From NCBI GenBank assembly GCA_015501595.1, contig JADNRX010000541.1, positions 1 to 34,484 of the forward strand: a stretch of 34,484 nucleotides of DNA, given 5' to 3'. Below are positions 19,601 through 29,086 of this stretch, in pieces. A program made the position numbers and the translations under genes. The DNA is from Hymenopellis radicata (taxonomy: Eukaryota; Basidiomycota; Agaricomycetes; Agaricales; Physalacriaceae). A model generated the notes under the pieces. The model was not told the origin of the DNA. It did not search any database and saw only the letters and a list, made by a program, of their open reading frames with translations. The stretch's first letter is position 1, and each line of letters starts with the position of its first letter.

Positions 19601-21358
19601 CTGATGTGAGCGCGCCTGATGACGAAGGAGCATTGGTTCAGTGCGGGAAGTCGACTTTCCACCCAATCGAACCATTTCATGTTCGGGAATGCCGACATCG
19701 AGAAGCTCTTCCAGAAATTGATCCAGCGCGTGATTGGTGTAGCAAACGACAAGAATGATTTGGTCGGAAAAGTCGCATATGAACTTGGCCAATAATGCCC
19801 CGATGAAGGACTTTCCGGTACCTAAAACGTCCGAACGCATTAGAAGACGTCACGACCGGTCCATGTAGATTTCATACCAGGAGGTCCTTGGATAATGGAC
19901 AACTTCTGAGTCAGACCGGAAAGCAGGGACTTGGCTTGGGCCTTGTCCAGAATAATGCTCTTTTGAAGGCCAAGCAGTGCACCCACGTCTAGTCCCGGAT
20001 TGGCAGAAAGTTTCGAAATTCGCGACCTCAATAAAGGCGGGTTGGAAAGCATGCCGACGTCTTTTCCATCCTTCCAAAAGAGAACCTCCTCCACTAGGGG
20101 CAATTCTTTCATGCGCTTCAAGGTGAGGAGAATCGGCTCAAAAGAAAACAGAGCCGTATTCATATGCAAGAGCTGGAAGTTATTTGTACTCTTCGCCTTT
20201 AAAAGCATGAATTTGACGGATGCTTGTGCCCCAGTGTAAGGATGATCTGGGGTGGTTCCTGGGAGAGGAGACTTTCGTCTCGACGGATGGATGGGAATGC
20301 GACTACCTCGCCATCTATCAAGAGGCAGGTTAGCGACTGGTCCTTGAACATCTTACTCCCATCCTTCTTCGCAAAGAATGCCTTCCGTGATTCGGCACTG
20401 AGCCCCTTCAGCTGCGGCAAGTCTTCTAGAAACTCGAATATCAATCCCCATTGCGTCCTGCGTTCAGGAGGGCCCATGTCCACACCGACAAGCTGCATGC
20501 CCTTCACGTTGAAACCTCTATGCTTCTTCCCCTTCTGCTTTCCTAACGCGATCTGCACCTCATCCCTTAGCTCGCTGATCATGTCCTCCCGAATCAGCCG
20601 GAACTGATTGTCAAGGTATATCGCCTCCCGCAGATTCTCCGTCGAAGGATCATCAATAACGTCACTCGTACGAAGAAACGGGGCGGCCGTCGACGCCACT
20701 TCCTGGGCAGTGGGAAGAACCGAAATTTTTCGGAAATCGGCAAAATCATTGTCGTGGCGGCCCCCGGAGGGTATGCTTCTTGTGTAGCAGCAATGGGGGG
20801 AGCTGATAGGATGGCAATGGTGTTTTGGATCCGTGACCCAATCTCGCGGATGTCTAGATGCCGGGAAGAGAGGAGGAGCGGTTCCACCTCCTCGGCTAAC
20901 GACAGATGGGGAGAGACGGCATCGCTGGGTATGAGTAGGAGCTGCAGAAGGACCCAGCCGAAGCATTTCTGGGCCCGCGGCGCGAGATGCTTGTCCTTGA
21001 ATGCGCCGATGAGGGCGTTCCAAAAGAATGGCTCTTCAACGATCGCTTTCAAAGTTTTATGAAGGTATGAGCCACCGCTGATGGACTTGATCTCGGGCGC
21101 CTGGAGATACGCGAGCAGGTCACTCGCGTGCCCATCCAAGAAAGCGAGGGATAGGTCGGTGCGTAGGGCTGCCTGAATAGCACCCAAACCACGGTTACCA
21201 GCAGCGAAAAGTCTGTCGATACAAACGGTGGGAGATTGCTGTGCACAGATGGCATCGATGAATTGCTTGCTCTGTACAGCGTTCAAAACGGTCTCTTTAC
21301 CGCTCAAAACGGTTTCCAAGTACTTGTTCAGCTTCACTGTGCGGGCTGAGGAAGCCAT
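13650..21358 (-). CDS. ZNFX1-like SF1 helicase fused to three CbbX/SpoVK-like AAA+ modules
   Basis: Exons (descending): 21358-19878, 19821-18954, 18906-18338, 18285-17949, 17896-17025, 16970-16047, 15995-15886, 15834-15676, 15621-15609, 15554-15399, 15346-15032, 14980-13650; introns 47-56 nt. The ATG is at 21358; no upstream in-frame ATG is needed. About 2378 residues if two one-base gaps in exon 1 are allowed for (20761-20765 and 20229-20232). Order: N-terminal helical region with GGRHDNDF; SF1 helicase (GPPGTGKS about 491-498, VEEAGE, GDHKQLRP, QHRMRPE, DNYQGEESD, LLSRARNG); NFX1-type zinc finger near 1085-1115; coiled coil; Pro-rich linker; AAA1 (GNPGTGKT, FIDEAYQL), AAA2 (GSPGTGKT, VIDEAYG, NPGLSRRF), AAA3 (GPPGTGKT, FIDEAYRL, SSRFPEE); Pro-rich and Lys/Glu coiled-coil tail ending in GGYRCAGGTHF. 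ZNFX1 relatives act in RNA-based silencing and antiviral defence; the role here is inferred. Confidence 0.9.
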
Positions 21359-22405
21359 GGCAGCAATGAAGTCCGGGGACAAGTAGTGACGATGTGGAAG
21401 CTAAGAAACCGCGTTGCACAGCTCGTGGGACTCGCATTGGGATAAATCGGGCGAGTCGTCTTTGAATAGGCGCCCAATCAGACGTTTACTAGTAATCACT
21501 ATCAGTGTCGTAAAGTCAGCCTTCGTCTTAAGTAAAAACATCAAAGAGAAATACCGTATCATAGACCCGTAGTTCGGCTATGAGCAACGTATAAGTAAAC
21601 CAGTTGCATTAGGTCGAGAAGTTTTGTTGAGGTGTTTGTTCATGGTGGCATGAGAAGAGACGGGTGTGACCCAAATAGGTAAGCGCACAACCCCGCGCGC
21701 GCGCCGAGCGCTCACCTCCGGATTACCGGATCGGTCCATTTGCAGTATGGTCAAAGTACACGACGACACATGTGTAAGATACCCGAGCCCAACAATGAGA
21801 GTTCAGTACTACTGAGCCCGTCACCGCGACAATGGCTACGGCCCGAAATTCTGCTCTGATGATGGTGCCCGCGCGAGACGGATGTCGAACGGTGCCTAAG
21901 AGTAACAGCGAGGGCGCGCCAGCAAATGATGTTCCTTGCAGTCCGCCGCTCTAACAGCAGCGCACTGCGAGCAGTCAACCCAAACAATGTATCAGCTTGG
22001 TGGTCAAGTACGGCTGCGTCAAAAACCTTCAAAAACCCAATGGTAAAAAAAGCTACTGCTTTCTATCACGTTACGTGCAAGGCCGAGCCTACGAACTTTG
22101 AGGATGTGTAGGCATCGACGGCGAAAACGTACGGACTAAGTACACCGAATATCAGCAGATATGGCTAGTGTAGACCACATACCTTCAAATTCAATGTTAA
22201 CTAATCCTGCTAGTGTAATTGTCGAGGATTACTACGCCAAAAATCGCAGAGAATACACAAAGGAGAGAAACGTGCCTTATTAATAGGAGGCCCGAATGTG
22301 GCGTGAGGTAGTTTTTGAGTACAAGGGAACGGGTATCCACGTATCTTACTCACTCTGTTAGTTTCTGTTGTATACTTATACATTAAATTTACTGGAATAC
22401 TGCCC
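21359..22405. other. Intergenic region upstream of the helicase-AAA gene
   Basis: It contains the presumed promoter of the helicase-AAA gene and the 3' end of the next gene, both on the minus strand. It holds an alternating CG stretch near 21691-21710. No splice-supported exon, RNA gene or clear repeat was found. Confidence 0.45.
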
Positions 22406-23901
22406 TCATACTAAAAAGCCTTTCAACACCTCCCAGAACTTGTCAGTCGCATCCACCATCGGCAAGTGACCCGCGCCCGGGATTGCCTCAAAGTCCACAT
22501 TGCCCGCTGTCCATCTCTCCTTCAGCGTTCTCAGCCCCTGCGCCACATTCCCACCACCATCCAGCTCACCCGCCACCAATAACGTCCTAACCGTACACGC
22601 CTCCAAACCATCCTCATACAAATCATACCCCATCAACGCATTCGCACCAATTGCAAATCCCTCGATACTCGTACTCTCAATCATTGCATCCACAGCCTCC
22701 CTCCTCGGCTTTGTCAGAGGGCTCCCATCCGGAAACCATCGCGGCGCAGTGATATCTGCCAGCCCCTTCATACCCTTTTCCTTTGCCACCGCAATTCGGC
22801 TCTCCCACGCCTCCTTGTTTCCTGCAGGCGTCTTCGGGGAGGTATCACACGCGACGACATTATCCGTGAGAGCGGGGAATTGGGTTCCAAAACTGAGGGC
22901 CGTGGCCCCGCCTTGGGAGACGCCAATCACTGCGTGCACCTTTGGAATCGACAGCGCTTTCAAGACAAGTGCTACGTCCTGAGCAAGAAGTGGTATCGTA
23001 CACGGCGGTGAGGAGGGTGATTTCGACTTGCCGTGTCCACGTTGATCATGGAGAAGGATATTAAAAGATCTGGGAGGCGCCAGGAGATAAGGAAGAAGGA
23101 AGGACCACATGGTAGTGTCGGTGAGAAGGGAGTTACAGAATACGAGCCAAGGAGCGTTAGGCGAGACGGTGTAGCTCTGAGCATAGATGTAGTGTTCAGG
23201 CGAGTCGGGTAACGGAACTTTATGCTACAGTACAGTTAACAGCGTTAATAAACGAGAGTTTGAGGACATGCCTCTTGAACATCAGCAGGCCATGGGACGA
23301 CCTCGTCGCTCATGCCAGCAACATCAAGGGAGATTAGAAAGCGCGAAACCATATTATAAGTCGCAACAACTGCCGCAGCCTCAACCAACAAATCTTCGTT
23401 ATTCTGCAGCTCAGCCTTCAGCGCCTGCGTAGTGGCCTTGGAAACCTTGACAGCCGTCGTACTCTCGTGCGCAAAAGTCAACGCACTCAGTTGCAATGCA
23501 GAGAACACTCCAGTGTCCTTTGGCAGACTAGACGTATCTCGAACAACCAGGAGCTGGGCCGTCGTCAGACCAGCATCGCGCCCAACATGCTCGTGATGAA
23601 TCCATTCGAAGGTTGCGTGATTGTGTGCTGCGACACGGAGGATCTGTTAATCTGTTCAGGACATATCAGTTGGGAAGGAGGGCTATCGCACCATAAGTTC
23701 ACGAACGTCGCCGGGAAGGTTCCCCTTGGTGCGAATCGCGCCCAAGAGCGAGTTCCAGCCTTGGGCAACAGGCGGAACGTGTAGCAGCGTGCCATCCAGC
23801 GGTGTGAGGCCGCGAGCTCCCCGTCGCTCGCGGATGGCATCTGCGATCTGGGAAGATCCCGGGGCGGGATATCGACCAGGCACAAGTCTGGATGTCGGCA
23901 T
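22406..23901 (-). CDS. Carboxymuconolactone decarboxylase / enol-lactone hydrolase fusion
   Basis: Exons 23901-23692, 23643-23281 and 23224-22406, about 463 residues. Residues 1-191 are a carboxymuconolactone decarboxylase (AhpD-like) domain: RRGARGLTPLDGTLLH, DVRELMILRVAAHNHATFEW, VATYNMVSRFL. Residues 192-463 are an alpha/beta hydrolase of the 3-oxoadipate enol-lactonase type, with nucleophile Ser294 in GVSQG, Asp413 in GELDG and His444 in GAGHLP. The hydrolase has no ATG of its own before its first beta strands; an in-frame TAG immediately precedes it, so joining through the 56-nt intron 23225-23280 (GTTCAA...CTGTAG, phase 0) is the simplest model. The weak donor leaves room for two genes. 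In fungi one protein, 3-carboxymuconolactone hydrolase/decarboxylase, converts 3-carboxymuconolactone to beta-ketoadipate in protocatechuate breakdown, which fits. The start could also be 23976 if there is a 5' intron. Confidence 0.68.
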
Positions 23902-24073
23902 AGCAGTCGTCGTCGTCGTGCAAGGGCCTCTCGTCGTTGTCGTCGACGTCTTTGAGAACGGTATGAAATGGCATGGTGGGGGTTTATATTGCGGAGATCA
24001 ATTGTTCCGCTGATGACATAACGATCACTACCTCTACGGCAATTGCGGCAAACTTGACTTGGTTCTCGACACC
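23902..24073. promoter_or_regulatory. Short divergent promoter region
   Basis: Only 172 bp separate the ATGs of the decarboxylase/hydrolase gene (minus) and TFB5 (plus). A TATA-like AATATAAACC reads on the minus strand at 23990-23981. Core promoters of both genes must lie here. Confidence 0.5.
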
Positions 24074-24421
24074 ATGAGAGCAACAAAAGGTGCACCTTTA
24101 CTCGCTAAATTGCGCCTATATGCTAACTGATAATCCTCAGGAGTACTGTTAACCTGGTTGGCCTACTTGTGTTACCTTCTTCACCCCATTTGACGCGTCA
24201 AAAACAGCGATGCAGCGGTCAAACAAATTCTGCTTGCCATGAATGAAAAGCAGTTCTTCATTATTGATGACCTGGACGATAATCACTTGCTGATCAAAGC
24301 CGATATGGAGTATATGGTGCGAAGGGAGTTGGAGGTAGAGGTAAGGGTTTCAAGGATCCGAATGTTGCAAGGATTGATGTCAGTTCTTCAGTTGGAGAAA
24401 AACACCTATAGTCTGGAATGA
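24074..24421 (+). CDS. TFB5: TFIIH core subunit Tfb5 (GTF2H5/TTDA)
   Basis: Four exons: 24074-24089 (16 nt), 24141-24156 (16 nt), 24208-24340 and 24392-24421, separated by three introns of exactly 51 nt. The product is 64 residues, near the usual 65-75 of this family. It starts MRATKGVLLTCDAAVKQILL and continues with FFIIDDLDDNHLLIKADMEY, the conserved core in which I(D/Q)DLD and the hydrophobic strand pair with Tfb2; it ends LEKNTYSLE. Tfb5 stabilises TFIIH and is needed for nucleotide excision repair as well as transcription. Phases fit at all three junctions, and the conserved CD pair is created by splicing across intron 2. It is too fragmented to appear as a single open frame. Confidence 0.93.
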
Positions 24422-24507
24422 TCATGTCTGTTGAAAGTTAACTTGCTCTTCGTGGACTTTCTTGACGCTGTGTTCTCGGATCTCCGACGCATGCAGGCCA
24501 ATATTAA

Positions 24508-25005
24508 CTACCGAGTGGCGCTGTACTCTCTAAAGGACCGTATTATCTGTACAGTCCAACCACACAGCTCCGTGACTACTTTACTACTCGCATCGTAGAA
24601 CGCGCGTACGTGTTTGGTAGCCATATGACCCAAATCTTGGGGCACCAAAGCGTCGAGCAGAACAAACTGCATCTGCGGGGACACTATTGTGACGAGACTG
24701 CGTCGGACGCTACAACGTGGCGCAGATATTTCAAAGGTGCAGCCGGATCTAATGCCATAATTGTCGGTCGATCCACAACTTTCGATGTTATTGATTGTCG
24801 TGTTCGTACTGGTAAGTAGGTCCATCAGTAGTCTTTGATGAGTTTCTAAGACAAATTCACAGATGGTCTTTCTCTGCGTTGTCACTTGGTTTTGAGTTTT
24901 GACGTAGCAGAATTGATAAGAGATGTGCGTAAATGGCAACCATCTTCTTTCACGGCTTATCTACGACTGTTGCTTCTTCGATTGCCCGATTTCTACTGGA
25001 AGTGA
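24508..25005 (+). CDS. Small hypothetical protein, start uncertain
   Basis: An open, protein-like frame runs 24508-24811. It is joined through a 51-nt intron (24812-24862, GTAAGT...TTCACAG) to 24863-25005, which ends in TGA. The frame includes AVLSKGPYYLYSPTTQLRDY, RIVERAYVFGSHMTQIL and, after the intron, FDVAELIRDVRKWQPSSF. The first in-frame ATG is 24625, but coding character starts earlier, so a further 5' exon between TFB5 and 24508 is likely. I do not recognise the family. A long minus-strand open frame overlaps it but lacks splice signals. Confidence 0.5.
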
Positions 25006-25473
25006 GAACGGTTCTGGCAGACACTTTCTCGGACAAATTCTTCGAGAGACAAGTCCTTGTGTGACGATAATACGCTGATGTACCTTTAAGTTTTAACACC
25101 CGCATGAAGTTCAGGTGCCGTCGCGTGCATGAATTGCGAAGCTTTCGGTCGGGGTGGGAAAATGTGCATTTGTACCTCGTCCTTACTGTAATTTTACTTG
25201 TCCACGACATATCTCGCTTCTTTTGGTGTGTATAGATTGAGCTCAGCGAACAACGTGGAAGCGAGCGACAGCAGCAAGCTCAGTCTAAATTTGAAATTGA
25301 AAGCCCTAACCCTAGCTTTCTCGGCCAAAGATGAACTATATATGGTGCGTCGGAGCATGGAGCGCCACCGAATGTGGAAATCATCATTGGCTGCTGACAC
25401 GTGGGAGGATCAGGAGGAACAACTCGTATCCGGGCCTTCCCCTCGTTTGTTACCCCAAGGACTGCGGGGTAAG
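25006..25473. other. Intergenic, presumed promoter of the transcription factor gene
   Basis: A plus-strand frame is open from 25198 to the TF start, but its composition does not resemble the TF family. No RNA gene or repeat seen. Confidence 0.4.
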
Positions 25474-28024
25474 ATGAACCCGCCGTCAGCGCCAGAAAAG
25501 ACGAACAAAAAGGTCTCGCGAGGTGTGGCGTGTCTCTGATACTGCTCGTCTGATTGCTCACAATGTCCAGCCTGCAACACATGTCGCTTAAAGCGCAAAA
25601 AGGTACGCTGAGCCTCGCCCAGTCCCGTCTCCGATGCCGACATTGTCGACATAGTGCGACGGTCTGGACCCATGCTTATTCTGTACGGAGACCAAGGTGG
25701 AATGCTCATACTCGCGTGAGCCTCGCCGCCGCGGACCACCCTCAGGCTACCTGCGCTACACGGAAACGAGGGTTACAACTGCTCGAGACGCTGCTAGGAA
25801 CTCTGTATCTCCAAATCTAGCCGGAAATCGCTGCCAGATCTGACCCTTGACTGTGTCCAAATCCTGCAGACAGAGGCCAAGAACTGCACCCAAGACGTTT
25901 GGGACGGCTACAAGGTCCTATGGACAGGATCACAGGCAGCCAGAATTCTAGACGATCTCACCAACAACTTTGCCCCATTTCCACAACGTACCGAGCAGGA
26001 AACCTTCGCGAAACCACTCCTGCCTCCCCCAATAAATACGAAATCCAACGGCAATGGCACCTCTTCAGCAGTCATACATAATACGCCCTCGCCGACGAAC
26101 ACCATGCCTAGAGAAAGTACATCATGGGCATCGCCAAGCGTATCCTTTGCCATCCCCCCGTCTCCCTCGTATTCTCTTCCCCGTGAGTCGTTCGAACGCA
26201 CCCAACGCCTATTCCGGTCGTCAAGGAGCAGAACTTCGTCATTTCCCGTAACAGCCTTGACTTCGGCTTTCCATCCACAAACCTCGCCTCCACGTCAACC
26301 AGCGCATACCACAGCATACCCCCACCAGTCCCAATTACTTTTAACAACTCGCCCGATGTGGACGTCGAAATGGCAGTCGGAGACGACCATGGTAGTGGTG
26401 TCTACACAGGCAGCTACTGGCGTGCGGCCGATCTCGATGCCATATCCCCGTCACAGCGAAATGATATCTTACCCCCAGTCGACCAAGGCGATCTCCCTCC
26501 ACCCCACGTTTTGTCCGGCCTTCTAGATGTGTACTAATCAGCACGTCCACCCGTCATATCCACTTCTCCTCCCGCGCCGGCTACTAGAGCCAATCTGACA
26601 GGCCCAGCGTTTCAGAGTCGATGTCATGTCTAATACTAGCCTTTGTGCAGTTATAGCGGACGGCTCTCTCCTTCCCTCGATGCAGCCAATCTGAGTATGT
26701 TTGGAGGCGATCCAGGAAAGATAGCTGCTGATTTGTGGTATGAGCAGGCGCGTACTGGACTTGGTGCCGTTGTTCGTAAAGAGACGCGTCTCGAGACGAT
26801 ACAGCGCTCGTGTTTTTGGCGCTCAGAGATCATGGAGAGAAATGAGAGCCAGGCCTGGCTTTTGATTGGGACGGCCATTCGGATGGGGCAGGAGCTCGAT
26901 CTTCATATGCCGCCACCGTCCAAGTCGCGCTTAAGCCGGAGGAGATCCAGGTGCGACAAAGCGTTTGGGGTGTATGTCTACTCCTGGATCTGCTGTTATC
27001 ATTGCAACTGGAAAGCCGCCAGCCGTGGCCGACAGCTTACGCTCTCCTCCGGTGCTGCCCTCGCCGCAATCACAGTCGCTCTTCGCCCACACGTACAATC
27101 TGTGTCATATTGTATCCCGGATTAATCTGCATTTGTACTTTGGGTTTACACCATCAGCTCCGACCGCGTTAGCCACGCTGAAGCAAGAGCTGGACTCGTG
27201 GCAACAGACTTTACCGATGCAGTTTCGGATATCCTTGGGCACCAGCCGGAGCAGAAAGTCCTCGAAATCAACATGTTCTATCACGTCGCCGTCATACTGC
27301 TTTATCGCCCTTTGTAAGTCTAGGAATTGTTGCAAGCCCCTTCCAACTGATCCTTATTTACAGTTACAAGGATAAGAGCAACGTCGGCGTATTTCTCGAC
27401 GCGGCGTCAACGTTCAACATGCTGCTAGAAAAGTATCGTAATGCCGACGCCTCTCCTTCCTCGCTCGCAGTGTCTAGTCCGAGTATGATTTACCTCATTT
27501 TCACAACAGCGATTGCCCATCTATCCGGGTACAAATACAAAGAAAAGGCTGAATCCCACTCGACGACGGCCGCGCTGCAAACGCAGCTACATTTGCTGCA
27601 CTGCTTAGAGGCGCTCAAGACCATCGGGGGTACTTGGGAGCTTGCGCGGCGCTGTTGGCGGACGCTGGACCGGTTAATGGAGGTGGAAGGGTTAAGGCCG
27701 TCCGTTCCAGGCGAGGTGAAGCGTAAACGGGACGGGGACGATCATCCTCCGCCACGACAACGGGAACAGCCGACGAGTGCCAGTGCCAACGCCGCATTAA
27801 TGTTTCCTCCCCCGACGACAGAGGGCTTGTTCCCACTGGTGGATATGAACTTGAGCCCGCTGCTGTTGCCGGCGGACTATTTCGATCCGAGTCTGAACAC
27901 GGCGTGGTTGCCGGACGTGGGGACGGGGATGTGGGATGGCGAGTGGGACGAGAAGCTCTGGGGGAAGAGCTTGATGGGTCTTGGGTTGGACGGGGTTTCG
28001 TCAAGCCAGGATCCTGCGTCATAG
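25474..28024 (+). pseudogene. Zn2Cys6 transcription factor with fungal-specific TF domain, many frame breaks
   Basis: Exons 25474-25522, 25571-25602 and 25655 onward (introns 48 and 52 nt) give MNPPSAPEKTNKKVSRACNT followed by CRLKRKKCDGLDPCLFC and TETKVEC, an exact CX2CX6CX5CX2CX6C cluster, then REPRRRGPPSGYLRYTE, typical of basidiomycete regulators. The fungal-specific TF domain follows in pieces: HVHPSYPLL (about 26540), YSGRLSPSLDAANLSMFGGD, ALVFLALRDHG then NESQAWLLIGTAIRMGQELDLH, VRQSVWGVCLLLDLLLSLQL, GKPPAVADSL, INMFYHVAVILLYRPF. A normal 50-nt intron is at 27314-27363, and the last exon (27364-28024) is open and ends LSPLLLPADYFD... with an acidic tail. Between pieces the frame changes about eight times, often by one base near 25780, 26535, 26640, 26806, 26841, 26917, 27013 and 27215. 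Either a decaying pseudogene or poor local sequence. Its neighbours suggest control of protocatechuate-route genes. Confidence 0.75.
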
Positions 28025-28399
28025 CACTTTCGTTGATTTTGCATCTACTATCTTATTTATCTAGTTAGTTTATTGTGTGCAGTGTAATTGTACATACATC
28101 TATCCTTGATTGGATGTCACACCGTTTTCGATGCTGATGCCATGGGCTCGGATCTGAGGTTGAAAGCTTGCACAATTTGAATCAAAAGGCAGGGCGAGAA
28201 AGGGACATGAATCTCACCCCAGTAACGGGCATCGAGGGGCACGGATAGGCTCCCTGATGCGAATGAAAGATTGGCTGTCCTTAAAGTTATAGTGACATGC
28301 ATGATTGTCCTTACTCAATGTGTGGCGTTACTTGAGTCTTACATTGAATTTCAAAACTACTTCACAAGAAAGAGAATTGTACGCATTGCACCTACATCT
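28025..28399. other. Intergenic
   Basis: AT-rich 3' flank of the transcription factor gene. No gene or repeat seen. Confidence 0.5.
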
Positions 28400-29012
28400 C
28401 TAAGTCCGATTGCCTTCTAACCTATGAAAAGGTGACGTTTCAGACGGCTGAGATGGGGACGCTAACGTTGTATTGGGCGGGATTATGTTATCGACCCACT
28501 CTACTTCAGTTTCATCCACGTTGGATCTAGAAGGTCTGAACGCGCATGAGAACATTCTAGGTGGTGGCGTACCTGCCGTACACTGGGTCATAGATAGAGT
28601 CGAGTGAAAGCCTGAAGGGCGGATCATGCGCCGGAAGACACCGGTCCGGTCCCGTAAGAGTGAGGTCGTGATGTTAATATCGCGCAAATGATATGATAAC
28701 GTTCAAGATCCGTGTGAGTGGCAGATCATGCTCAAGCTTGTCGAGCTCGGTGGTGCTGATATGGGCATCATTCGCGTACACATCTAGTTCCGGTCTTCCA
28801 ATCACCGTTACCCCACTAAGAGATCCACTTCGTCGCAATCTGCCAAACCAGAAACGCGTCTCACTGGTCGGTAATCCATCCTCGGAGACATGTCTACGCC
28901 ATGTTAGTGTATCATCCACTAACGAGCCACCCAAGGTCGCAGCTTTGCCACTCAGAGCCGATCGCGAGTCGGCGGAAAACACATAATCCTCGATCACACT
29001 TCCCTGGAACAA
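28400..29012 (-). CDS. Hypothetical protein, minus strand, weak model
   Basis: A minus-strand frame 29012-28674 (VIEDYVFSADSRSALSGKAA, then ELDVYANDAHISTTELDKLE) ends at an in-frame TAA. Coding-like sequence continues in the same frame beyond it (HDLTLTGPDRCLPAHDPPFR, DSIYDPVYG). It then joins, through a possible 37-nt intron with GTACGC and TTCAG near 28535-28572, to a frame ending at 28400 (NVDETEVEWVDN). I do not recognise it. The in-frame stop and short intron mean it may be a decayed gene. It is divergent from the dehydratase gene. Confidence 0.3.
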
Positions 29013-29086
29013 GCACCTTCCGTTTCCTCAAAAGCCAGTCCACAAAACAACATGACCCTTTCCTCACAACAGCAACTCGAAGAAGC

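Noticed and set aside
21751..22111. Overlapping open frames on both strands upstream of the helicase-AAA gene
   Set aside because: No motifs, no splice signals and composition not protein-like.
24508..24939. 144-codon minus-strand open frame
   Set aside because: It overlaps a plus-strand gene with a canonical GTAAGT intron and lacks its own splice signals or known motifs.
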